64,000 nucleotides of DNA. Origin: Planctomycetaceae bacterium (lineage in GTDB: Bacteria; Planctomycetota; Phycisphaerae; Phycisphaerales; SM1A02). Shown piece by piece: positions 19,487 through 28,234 of this stretch. Under the pieces are notes generated by a model. That model was not told where the DNA came from and ran no database searches. It saw only the letters and a program-made list of their open reading frames with translations. The stretch covers positions 10,843-74,842 of the forward strand of contig JAJTGL010000004.1 of NCBI GenBank assembly GCA_021297795.1, in the 5' to 3' direction. Both the position numbers and the translations under genes were made by a program. The first letter of the stretch is position 1; each line of letters opens with the position of its first letter.

Positions 19487-20533
19487 ATGGCAGGCACCGA
19501 GGTTCTCAATCAATCCGACATCGACGCGCTGTTGAACGCGGCCAGCGAGCCTGCGGCGCCCGTCGAAGCGCCACCGACCCAGATTTTCTCCCGCGCGCGA
19601 CGCGATCGCGACAAGGTCGAGATCCGCCCCTACGACTTCAAGCGGCCCGAGCGCATCTCGAAGGACCAGATGCGTGCGCTCGAGATGCTGCACGAGACCT
19701 TCGCGCGAAACTTCGGAGCGTCGCTCTCGGGCTTCCTCCGCACGATCGTCGAGGTCCGCGTCTCGCACGCGGCGCAGATGACCTACCAGGAGTTCATCGC
19801 GGGACTGCCGAATCCGACGAGCTTCAATCTCGTCCGCTGCCCGCCGCTCGAGGGCCAGATCTGCCTCGAGGTGTCACCGCTGGTCCTCTATCCGATCATC
19901 GATCGCCTTCTCGGCGGCTCGAACAAGGAGCTCTTCGTTCCGCAGCGCCCGATGACGCTCATCGAGACGAAGCTCATCCAGAAGATCCTGCAGCGCGGCA
20001 TGGCGGCGCTGTCGGAGGCCTGGGCCGGCATCCGCAAGATCGAGTTCTCCCTCGGCGAGATGGAGTCGAACCCGCAGTTGGTGCAGATCGTCCCGCCGAA
20101 CGAAGTCGTCGTGGTTATCGGCTTCGAGGTGAAGTTGACGAACCGCGCAGGCCCGATGTCGCTGTGCATCCCGTACAACGCGATCGAACCGCTGATCGAG
20201 GATCTCTCGGCGCAGAGCTGGTTCGTCACCGGAAAGAACCAGACGGCGGGGGGCACGGCGGAGCGCATCGCCGGCGGGCTCTCGGCCGCGAAGGTCGAGC
20301 TCGACGCAACCCTCGCAACGACAACGATTTCCCTCTCGGAACTGCGGGCGCTGGAGGTGGGGGACCTGATCGTCACCAACCGACCGGCGTCGTCGCCCGC
20401 GGTGCTTGGCGTCGAGGGCAAGCCGAAGTTCCTCGCGAACGTCGGTCAGTTGCGGGGCAACCGAGCGCTGCGGATCGGTCGGCCCGTTGGCGCGAACGAG
20501 CGCGTCGACCTCGGCGGCGGTTCTATCTCCTGA
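19487..20533 (+). CDS. fliM: Flagellar motor switch protein FliM
   Basis: EVLNQSDIDALLNAA; YDFKRPERISKDQMRALEMLHETFARNFGASLSGFLRTIVEV; MTYQEFIAGLPNPTSFNLV; LGGSNKELFVPQRPMTLIE. Confidence 0.95.
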   Translation: MAGTEVLNQSDIDALLNAASEPAAPVEAPPTQIFSRARRDRDKVEIRPYDFKRPERISKDQMRALEMLHETFARNFGASLSGFLRTIVEVRVSHAAQMTYQEFIAGLPNPTSFNLVRCPPLEGQICLEVSPLVLYPIIDRLLGGSNKELFVPQRPMTLIETKLIQKILQRGMAALSEAWAGIRKIEFSLGEMESNPQLVQIVPPNEVVVVIGFEVKLTNRAGPMSLCIPYNAIEPLIEDLSAQSWFVTGKNQTAGGTAERIAGGLSAAKVELDATLATTTISLSELRALEVGDLIVTNRPASSPAVLGVEGKPKFLANVGQLRGNRALRIGRPVGANERVDLGGGSIS

Positions 20534-20560
20534 TCTGACGACGGGATAGAACAGGCTTCG

Positions 20561-20584
20561 GACTCCGCAGTTCGCTGCGGAGTC
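20561..20584 (+). terminator. 10-bp perfect hairpin with UUCG tetraloop 28 nt after fliM; no U-tract
   Basis: gactccgcag-ttcg-ctgcggagtc. Confidence 0.55.
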
Positions 20585-20629
20585 GGGGTGCGGACGCCGG
20601 GTCGGCCATGACGCAACCATCGCGCCTGA

Positions 20630-20658
20630 TTGACCTTTCGACGCGGGAGCGATATCTT
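20630..20658 (+). promoter_or_regulatory. sigma70-type promoter: TTGACC - 17 nt - TATCTT
   Basis: ttgacc (20630-20635), 17-nt spacer, tatctt (20653-20658); predicted start ~20665, directly at the first stem of the structured region. Confidence 0.6.
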
Positions 20659-20664
20659 TCGGGT

Positions 20665-21108
20665 TCCCTCCGAGGCATGTGTGGCTTCGGAGGGGTGTGT
20701 TCCGGTCAGCGTTGTCTGGCCGGTGTGCGACCGAACGGCGTGTCCCATGCTTTCGATTCCCGGTGACTCAACCCCCCGTGATCCGTCAAGCGGTAGGACC
20801 GTTCGGGCTGGACTCGACCGATGAGGCCTGAGAGGTCTCATCTTCGATTCGGCCCGGGCGCGGCGTGCGGCTTCGCGCAGGTGGATGTTCCGTTCGGACT
20901 TCGGTCCGCGATGGTGCATCCGACGACCTGCGCGGGCGGTGCGGCGATCGCGTTCGACATCCCCGGAGGTGTCCGCAGCATCGCGTGAGTAGCGCGAAGA
21001 AGCCGTCGGATGCAGCCGCGGGTTGGCCCGCGGCGTGTCCGCGGATCGCAGCCGGCCATGCGTGACTCGTGCCAGTGCACGGGTTCAGCGCATGGTCGTG
21101 TTCGTTTT
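20665..21108 (+). ncRNA. Candidate structured noncoding RNA or long nusA leader, class unknown
   Basis: Successive complementary segments: 20666-20673/20687-20694; 20702-20709/20716-20723; 20731-20738/20799-20806; 20821-20829/20833-20841; 20874-20887/20917-20934 enclosing cggac-TTCG-gtccg (20895-20908); gccgcggg-ttgg-cccgcggc (21015-21034); ccatgcg...cgcatgg (21056-21095) enclosing cgtgc-cagt-gcacg, followed by tcgtgttcgtttt. Confidence 0.55.
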
Positions 21109-21208
21109 GCGGCATCGTTTGCGCCGCAGTCAGTTGGGTCGGGTTCCTCCCGGCCGTCTTCGCTCCCGTCGCGACGCTTCGGCGCTCCCGACACACTTCC
21201 GTCTCCAA

Positions 21209-21284
21209 CGCATCGGTTCAGGCCGATGCGCACATCACAACGTCGTGCACCACGCGACGACATCCAAGCCGCGGTTCGCCGCGG
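21209..21284 (+). promoter_or_regulatory. Two further perfect hairpins in the nusA 5' UTR
   Basis: cgcatcgg(ttcagg)ccgatgcg 21209-21230; ccgcgg-ttcg-ccgcgg 21269-21284. Confidence 0.5.
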
Positions 21285-21322
21285 GACAATCCGCAACAAC
21301 CCGACAGAGGAAGCTCGCAATC

Positions 21323-22696
21323 ATGAACGCCGAAACCCTCCGCATCCTCGACTCCATCGCCCGCGACCGGAACATCGACCGGGAGCATCTCTTCCGCGAT
21401 CTCGAGATGGCGATGATCAGCGCCGCGCGCAAGCACTTCGACTCGCTCGACACCGAGGAGTTCGGCTGCGAGATGGACCGCCTCACCGGCCGGATCGCCA
21501 TCTGGCGCAACATCATGGATGAGGAAGGCAACATCGTCGAGCGCGAGAACATCCCGATCGAGCGGCTGGGCCGCATTCCCGCGCAGACCGCGAAGCAGGT
21601 GATGATCCAGAAGTTCCGCGAGGACGAGCGCAACGCCCTCATGGAGGAGTTCGCGAAGCGTCAGGGCGAGATCGTCACCGGCACCGTCGTGCGTCAGGAG
21701 GGCCCGGCCCTCATCGTGCAGGTCGACCGCGCCGAGGCGTTCATGCCGAAGTCCGAGCAGATCCCGGGCGAGATGTTCAAGCCGGGCGACCGCATCCGCT
21801 GCCTCGTGCTCGACGTGCGCGATGCGGGCAGCCAGGTCAAGATCATCCTGTCGCGCGCCTCGCCCGACTTCATCCGCCGCCTCTTCGAGGCCGAGGTCCC
21901 CGAGGTCGCCGAGCGCGTCATCGAGATCAAGGCGCTCGCCCGCGAGCCCGGCCAGCGCTGCAAGGTCGCGGTCGCCAGCGTCGACTCGAAGGTGGACGCG
22001 AAGGGCGCCTGCATCGGCGTGCGCGGCAGCCGCATCCGCAACATCGTCGACGAGGTCAACGGCGAGAAGATCGACATCGTGCTCTGGAACGAGTCGAGCC
22101 AGGTGCTCATCTCGAACGCCGTCCGTCCGGCGGCGGTCGAGGAAGTCAGCCTGTGCCTCGAGCTCGGCCGTGCGACCATCATCGTGCGCGACGACCAGCT
22201 GTCGCTCGCGATCGGCAAGCGCGGACAGAACGTGCGCCTCGCGGCGCGCCTCACCGGCTGGGACATCGACATCCTCACGCCGGCCGAGTTCGCGAAGGGC
22301 CTTGAGATCCTGCAGGAGACGCTGAAGCCGATCGAGGGCGTCAGCGACGAGATGCTCGACAAGCTCGGCGCGCTCGGCATGATCAGCGTGTTCGACGTCG
22401 AGGAGATCGGGCCTCAGCTTCTCGTCGAGGATCTCGGCGTTGATGTCGAGGTCGCCGAGACGATGTGCGCCGCGGCGTCGAACCGTGCGCGCGAGGTCGA
22501 GGTCGAGCGCGAGCGCGAGCAGGCCGAGGCGGCCGCCCGCGCCGCGGAGGATGCGGCCGCGACCGAGGCGATCCTCGGTGGCGGTGCGCCTGGTGCCGAG
22601 CCCGATGCCGAAGCCGAGAGTGCTGCGGACTCGATCCTCGGCACGTCGGCACCGGGCTCGATGCTCGGATCGAGGTCGGCGCGCTCCGATGGATGA
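21323..22696 (+). CDS. nusA: Transcription termination/antitermination protein NusA
   Basis: NusA N-term, S1 and KH domains (GACIGVRGSRIRNIVDEVNGEKIDIVLW; LAIGKRGQNVRLAARLTGWDIDI). Confidence 0.96.
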   Translation: MNAETLRILDSIARDRNIDREHLFRDLEMAMISAARKHFDSLDTEEFGCEMDRLTGRIAIWRNIMDEEGNIVERENIPIERLGRIPAQTAKQVMIQKFREDERNALMEEFAKRQGEIVTGTVVRQEGPALIVQVDRAEAFMPKSEQIPGEMFKPGDRIRCLVLDVRDAGSQVKIILSRASPDFIRRLFEAEVPEVAERVIEIKALAREPGQRCKVAVASVDSKVDAKGACIGVRGSRIRNIVDEVNGEKIDIVLWNESSQVLISNAVRPAAVEEVSLCLELGRATIIVRDDQLSLAIGKRGQNVRLAARLTGWDIDILTPAEFAKGLEILQETLKPIEGVSDEMLDKLGALGMISVFDVEEIGPQLLVEDLGVDVEVAETMCAAASNRAREVEVEREREQAEAAARAAEDAAATEAILGGGAPGAEPDAEAESAADSILGTSAPGSMLGSRSARSDG

Positions 22697-22716
22697 TCTG
22701 ATGGATGACCGCGGAC

Positions 22717-22782
22717 ACCGGCGCAGCGCCGGTTCCCCGCGTGAGCGTGTGTGAGGTCGTGGTCCCCGCGGTGGTCGCGGGG
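22717..22782 (+). promoter_or_regulatory. Two tandem hairpins in the nusA-infB intergenic region
   Basis: accggcg-cag-cgccggt (22717-22733); ccccgcg-gtggt-cgcgggg (22764-22782). Confidence 0.45.
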
Positions 22783-22891
22783 CGGTGTGAGGAGTGTCGG
22801 GAAGAGATCCAGAGGCAGGCACCGGTCGACTCCGATGTGTTTCGGAGCGTGATTCGGGCCCCTCTCGGGAACGTGTGGCAGGAGGAACTGC

Positions 22892-25800
22892 TTGTCGAAG
22901 AAACCAGCCCCGCTGAAGGTCCACCAACTTGCGAAGGAGCTCGGTGTGAGCTCCAAGGACATCGTCGCGCGATGCCAGACGGAGGAAATCCCTGACATCG
23001 TGAACCATCTGTCGCCGGTATCCGTCGGCCTCGCGGTCACCATCCGCGAGTGGTTCGCCAACGCCGGTGGCGCCACCGCCACGGCGACGATGGTCGAGGA
23101 ACCGCAGGAGGAGGCCGCATCGGCAGGCGCTGTGAAGCGCAAGGGATCGAACAAGGCGCCCGACGCGTCTTCCGAGAGCAGCGCCGCCGCGGCAACCGCC
23201 GGCTCGTCCGACGAGGGTGGCCGCGTCGTTGCGAAGCGCGCGACGAAGAAGAGCCCGGCGCCTGCTGAGCCGACGCCGGCACCTGCAGCGAAGCCCCGTG
23301 CCGCTGCGAAGGCACCCGTCGCGGACTCGACCGGCAGCGAGTCGTCGACGCCCGCGGCTCCGGTTGCGAGGGCGACCGATGAACCGCCGACGGCTCCGGC
23401 GGTTGCCTCGACGGCGTCGACCGCCTCGTCGCCGAACCCGGCCGCTCCGACCGTCGCCATTCCAGCCGTCGTGACCCCGCCTTCCGTCGCACCGTCGACC
23501 GCGGCGGCTGCTTCGACGGCGAAGACCGAGGTCGCGAAGGCTGCTGCGTCCGTCCCGGCCGCCGCCGGCCCGACCGCTGGCATCCCGTCGGCTGCGACTC
23601 CGTCGACGCCGAGCTACCGCATCCCCGCAGGACTGAGCGCGCGTCCGCAACCGCGTGCGGATCTCGGCGGAGCGAAGCCTTCGCCCGGTGGATCGGCGCC
23701 CGCGACGCCTTCCGCGCCCACGACACCGGCCCCGCGCCGCGTCATCACCGCGCCGCCGCCGCCGCCCTCGTCGCTCACCGACACCTCCGGTGCCAAGCCG
23801 GTGATGAACGTGCCGACGCGTCCGTCGGTGGTCGGCCCCGCCGGCCAGCAGCTCACGAACAAGGAGAAGACGCGGCTCTCGGGTCCGCAGGTGATCCGCG
23901 TCGAGCAGGCCGACAACCTTCCGACTCCGCCTCCGATGCGCCGCACCGGAACGGGCACCGGTGGTGCTCAGGGACGAACGGGTACCGGCGGCCGCGAGAT
24001 TCGCGGCCGTGGCGGCATCGGTTCGTCGCGATCCGGTCGTGCCGGTGAGTCCGCGCGCGTTGCGTTTGGCGCGCAGGACATCCGCGACCGTCAGGCACGT
24101 CTCGATTCATCGCGCGGCTTCATGACGTCGCACCAGCGTGCGGGTCAGCGCTCTCCGATGGGTGGCGGCGGCGGACAGCGTCTTGAGCGCAAGCCCGGCG
24201 AGATCCAGCAGATCCACGTCGCCGAACCGCTCACGATCAAGGAGCTTTCGGCCGCGACCGGCATCAAGGCGACCGACATCATCAAGAAGCTCTTCCTCGG
24301 CGGAACGATGGCGACGATCAACAGCGCCATCGACCGCGAGAAGGCGATCGAGATCATGATGGACTTCGACATCGACCTCGTCGTCGACGAGGCGAAGTCG
24401 GCTGCCGAGATCATCGAGGAGCGCTTCAAGGACCGCGAGCGTGTCGACGAGCGTCGTCGCGCGCCGATCGTGACCATTCTTGGTCACGTCGACCACGGCA
24501 AGACGAGCCTTCTCGACCGGATCCGCAAGACGAACATCGCTGCGGGCGAGGCCGGCGGCATCACCCAGTCGACGCGCGCGTTCTGCGTGCCCGTCAAGTC
24601 GGGTGACGTCGACCGCGTGGTCACCTTCATCGACACCCCTGGTCACGAGGCGTTCACCTCGATGCGCGCCCGCGGCGCGAAGGTGACCGACATCGTGGTG
24701 CTCGTCGTGTCCGCGGTCGACGGCGTCATGCCGCAGACCATCGAGTCGATCCAGCATGCGAAGGCGGCGGGAGTCCCGATCGTCGTCGCGATGAACAAGA
24801 TCGACCGACCCGATGCGAACGAGGCGAACATCCGCCGGCTCCTCGGCCAGCTCGCCGAGAACGGGCTCAACCCGGTCGAGTGGGGTGGCGACACCGAAGT
24901 CATCAAGACGAGCGCGACGCGCGGCGACGGCATCGAGGAACTGCTCGCGATGCTCGACTACCAGGCCGAGCTCCTCGAGCTCAAGGCCGACTTCGGCGGC
25001 ATGGCGCGGGGCACCGTCCTCGAGGCCTCCATCGAGGAGGGCCGCGGTCCGGTGGCGCGCGTCATGGTGCAGGAAGGCCGCCTCAAGAAGGGCGACTTCA
25101 TCGTCATCGGTCGCGGCTACGGCCGCGTGCGCGACATCATCAACGACAAGGGCGAGCGCGTCACCGAGGCGTTCCCCTCGACGCCGGTCGCGCTCTCGGG
25201 CATCGACGAACTCCCCGACGCCGGCGACAAGGCCTTCGTGGTCGAGTCGATCCGCGCCGCCGAGGAGGCCGCCGAGGAGCGTCGTCGCATCGACCGCGAG
25301 CGCGAGCTCGCGGCGCCGAAGATCACGCTCGACAACATCTTCAAGCATCTCGAGAAGCAGGGCCGCAAGGAACTCGCGCTCGTCGTCAAGGGCGACGTGC
25401 AGGGCTCGGTCGAGGCGCTCAAGGGCATGCTCGCGAAGCTGCCGACCGAGGAGGTCGCGATCAGCGTCAAGAGCGCGTCTGCGGGCGGCATCAACGAGTC
25501 CGACGTCACGCTCGCCGAGGCGACGAAGGCGATCATCGTCGGCTTCAACGTCACCTCGAGCGGCAAGGCCCGCCAGATGGCCGAGTCGAAGGGCATCGAG
25601 ATCCGTCTCTACGAAGTCATCTACGACCTCATCGACGACGTCACGAAGGCCGCGCGCGGACTCCTCGCCCCCGAGCTCAAGCTCGAGGTGCTCGGACACG
25701 CCGAGGTCAAGCAGGTGTTCAAGATCTCGAAGGTCGGCGCGATCGCCGGCTGCAACGTGCTCGACGGCGTCGTCGAGCGCAATGCGCAGATCCGCGTCAC

Positions 25801-25978
25801 CCGCGACGGCATCGTCATCGAGAAGGACCGTCGTCTCGAGCAGCTCAAGCGGTTCAAGGACGACGTCAAGGAAGTGCGCGCGGGCATGGAGTGCGGCATG
25901 AAGATCGTCGGTTACGACGACATCAAGGCCGGCGACGTGCTCGAGTGCTACAGGACCGTCACGGTGTCGAGGAGCTGA
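22892..25978 (+). CDS. infB: Translation initiation factor IF-2 (TTG start)
   Basis: Start ttg tcg aag aaa cca with aggagg SD upstream; IF2_N (VHQLAKELGVSSKDIVARC), GHVDHGKTSLLDRIRKTNIAAGEAGGITQ, DTPGHEAF, NKID. Confidence 0.96.
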   Translation: MSKKPAPLKVHQLAKELGVSSKDIVARCQTEEIPDIVNHLSPVSVGLAVTIREWFANAGGATATATMVEEPQEEAASAGAVKRKGSNKAPDASSESSAAAATAGSSDEGGRVVAKRATKKSPAPAEPTPAPAAKPRAAAKAPVADSTGSESSTPAAPVARATDEPPTAPAVASTASTASSPNPAAPTVAIPAVVTPPSVAPSTAAAASTAKTEVAKAAASVPAAAGPTAGIPSAATPSTPSYRIPAGLSARPQPRADLGGAKPSPGGSAPATPSAPTTPAPRRVITAPPPPPSSLTDTSGAKPVMNVPTRPSVVGPAGQQLTNKEKTRLSGPQVIRVEQADNLPTPPPMRRTGTGTGGAQGRTGTGGREIRGRGGIGSSRSGRAGESARVAFGAQDIRDRQARLDSSRGFMTSHQRAGQRSPMGGGGGQRLERKPGEIQQIHVAEPLTIKELSAATGIKATDIIKKLFLGGTMATINSAIDREKAIEIMMDFDIDLVVDEAKSAAEIIEERFKDRERVDERRRAPIVTILGHVDHGKTSLLDRIRKTNIAAGEAGGITQSTRAFCVPVKSGDVDRVVTFIDTPGHEAFTSMRARGAKVTDIVVLVVSAVDGVMPQTIESIQHAKAAGVPIVVAMNKIDRPDANEANIRRLLGQLAENGLNPVEWGGDTEVIKTSATRGDGIEELLAMLDYQAELLELKADFGGMARGTVLEASIEEGRGPVARVMVQEGRLKKGDFIVIGRGYGRVRDIINDKGERVTEAFPSTPVALSGIDELPDAGDKAFVVESIRAAEEAAEERRRIDRERELAAPKITLDNIFKHLEKQGRKELALVVKGDVQGSVEALKGMLAKLPTEEVAISVKSASAGGINESDVTLAEATKAIIVGFNVTSSGKARQMAESKGIEIRLYEVIYDLIDDVTKAARGLLAPELKLEVLGHAEVKQVFKISKVGAIAGCNVLDGVVERNAQIRVTRDGIVIEKDRRLEQLKRFKDDVKEVRAGMECGMKIVGYDDIKAGDVLECYRTVTVSRS

Positions 25979-25984
25979 TCGCGC

Positions 25985-26599
25985 ATGGCATCGCGACGCG
26001 ACATGTCCTCCGGCGAACGCCGGGATCGGGACGCAGGGCAGGACGACGCCGACATGCAGGCGCCGGTCCGGCGGCGGCGTGATCCCAACGCGGGTGCCGC
26101 GCGCGACGGCGGTCGGGGAGGTTCCTCGTCGAAGCCGGGCGCCAAGCCCGGTGGAAAGCCCGGTGGAAAGCCCGGTCGCGGCGGCACCACGCGACTGCGT
26201 GGTCCGCTCGGCGAGGAGTCGTCGCGGTCCGATCGCCCGCTGCAGGTTGCCGGCGAGATTCGCCGCGCGGTGCAGGCCGAGATCGGTCGTGGCCTCAACG
26301 ACCCGCGCGTGCAGGGACTCGTCTCGGTGACCGAGGTCGAGGTGCTGCCCGATTTCTCGGAGGCGCGCGTGAAGGTCTCCGTGCTTCCCGAGCACAAGGC
26401 TCCGCTCACGCTCTCGGGGCTGCGCGCCGCCGCGGGATTCCTGCGTCGGCGCGTGATGGACGACACGCGGATCGGCCGCGTGCCGAGGCTCGTCTTCGAG
26501 GTCGATGAGCGCTTCAAGCGCGAGACGGCCCTCGATGCGGCGATCCGCGCCGCATCGGCGGCTTCCGAGACAGCTGCACAGGAGGACAAGACGCGATGA
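25985..26599 (+). CDS. rbfA: Ribosome-binding factor A with repetitive GKPGGKPGGKP N-terminal extension
   Basis: QVAGEIRRAVQAEIGRGLNDPRVQGLVSVTEVEVLPDFSEARVKVSVL; downstream of infB. Confidence 0.88.
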   Translation: MASRRDMSSGERRDRDAGQDDADMQAPVRRRRDPNAGAARDGGRGGSSSKPGAKPGGKPGGKPGRGGTTRLRGPLGEESSRSDRPLQVAGEIRRAVQAEIGRGLNDPRVQGLVSVTEVEVLPDFSEARVKVSVLPEHKAPLTLSGLRAAAGFLRRRVMDDTRIGRVPRLVFEVDERFKRETALDAAIRAASAASETAAQEDKTR

Positions 26600-27847
26600 A
26601 GATCGAACTCGTCCGCGCACCGAAGTTCCAGGCGCTTGTTCGAAAGAGCTCGGGTGCCGCTCCGATCGGAGCCACGCCCGTTCTCCCTGGCCACGAGCCG
26701 AACGATCCGCTCGCCATTCTCCTGACGAACTACCTGCTCTGGGAAAGCACGCCGAAGCTCGCCGAGGATGCGCTCGCGCGGCTCTCGCGGCTTGTCGTCG
26801 ATGCCAACGAACTGCGGGTCATGCTCGAGCGCGAGGTCATCGAGACGCTCGGCGAGAAGTACCCCTACGTCGAGGAGCGCGCCACACGCCTGCGCGCCAC
26901 GCTGAACGACATCTTCCGACGGCAGCACCGGACCTCGCTCGACCATCTGCGCACGCTGTCACGCAAGGACCAGCGCGCGTACCTCGATGGGCTTGCCGAG
27001 ATCCCGCCGTTCGTCGCAGGCCGCACGTCGGTGGTGGCGTTCGAGAATCCAGCGCCGATCATCGATGATTCCATCGTCGAGGTGCTTGTCCAGCAGGGCG
27101 CCGCGGATCCGACCGCGACGGCCGCCGACGTCTGCGCGTGGATCACGAAGCACTACCGCGTGGAGGAGTACCTCAAGGTGTCCGGTTCACTCGATGCGCT
27201 GAAGCGCTCGGCGACCGGCGCGGGCGGTCGCAGTCCCTCGAGGCTGCGCGACGCCTACCTCGCGCGGCATGCGGGATTCCGCGCCGAAGTCGAGGCCGAG
27301 AAGGCCCGCATCGAGGCGGAGAAGCGTGCGCTCGCCGAGGCTGCGGTCCGCGAGGCGGAGGAGCGCCGGCTGGCGGAGATCGCCGCCGAGGAGCAGCGGA
27401 TCCGCGAGAAGAAGGAAGCCGAGGAGGCCCGTGTGCGGCTGCGCGCGGAACGCGAGGCCGCGCGTGTCGCCGCGATCGCGCAACGCGAGGCCGATCGCGT
27501 GGCGCGCGAGCAGGCACGTGTCGCGGCGGAGGCCGCGCGCATCAAGGCCGCCGAGGACCGTGCGAAGGCGAAGGCTGCGGCCGAGCTCGCCCGTGCGAAG
27601 GCTGCCGCCGAGCGCGAGCAGCAGCGCGAGAAGGCGCGCATCGCCCGCGAGAAGGAAATGGAGCGACGCCAGCGGGCGCGCGAGAAGCTCGAGGCGCAGC
27701 GCGCGGTCGCGCGCGCGCGCGAGGAGGCGCGTCGGCGGAAGTTGGCCGAGCAGCGTCGTCGCGAGTCGCTCGCGAAGGCGAAGAAGCTTGCCGCTGCGAA
27801 GAAGAAGGCCGCGGCGTTGAAGGCGAAGCAACTCGCTGCGGCCAAAA

Positions 27848-27960
27848 AGGCGGCAGCCGTGAAAGCCAAGCAGGCGGCAGCCGTGAAGGCCAAGCAGGCG
27901 GCAGCCGTGAAAGCCAAGCAGGCGGCAGCGCGGCAGCCGTGAAAGCCAAGCAGGCGGCAG
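27848..27960 (+). repeat. 24-bp tandem repeat (AVKAKQAA) with an embedded 8-bp duplication
   Basis: gcagccgtgaaagccaagcaggcg units; anomalous gcggcagcgcggcagc at 27922-27937. Confidence 0.9.
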
Positions 27961-28082
27961 CGCTCAAGGCGAAGACACTCGCCGCCGCGAAGAAGGCTGC
28001 CGCCAAGAAGGCTTCCGCGACGAAGAAGCCTGCGGCTGGCAAGTCGAAGTCGAGTTCGAAGTCCAACTCGAAGTTGGGGGCC

Positions 28083-28154
28083 AAGAGTTCGAACAAGAGT
28101 TCGAACAAGAGTTCGAACAAGAGCTCGACCAAGAATTCGAGCAAGAGTTCGACT
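28083..28154 (+). repeat. 12-bp tandem repeat (KSSN-type)
   Basis: aagagttcgaac x3 then degenerate copies. Confidence 0.9.
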
Positions 28155-28234
28155 GCGAGCAAGGCCTCTTCGAAGAACGCGCGGAAGTCGAAGGGCACGT
28201 CGCGATCCAAGACGGGTGCTCGCGGGCGGCGCCG

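Noticed and set aside
20665-21108. Possible RNase P RNA, tmRNA, SRP RNA, or tRNA-fMet (as upstream of rimP-nusA in E. coli)
   Set aside because: Signature motifs (GAGGAAAGUCCGGGC, GGNUUCGAC, GGUCAGGUCCGGAAGGAAGCAGC, cloverleaf with T-arm) not found by eye; a cmscan is still needed.
22705-22995. 96-aa ORF between nusA and infB considered as YlxR
   Set aside because: No YlxR RxCxxCR-type motif in context; overlaps the infB start and the hairpins.
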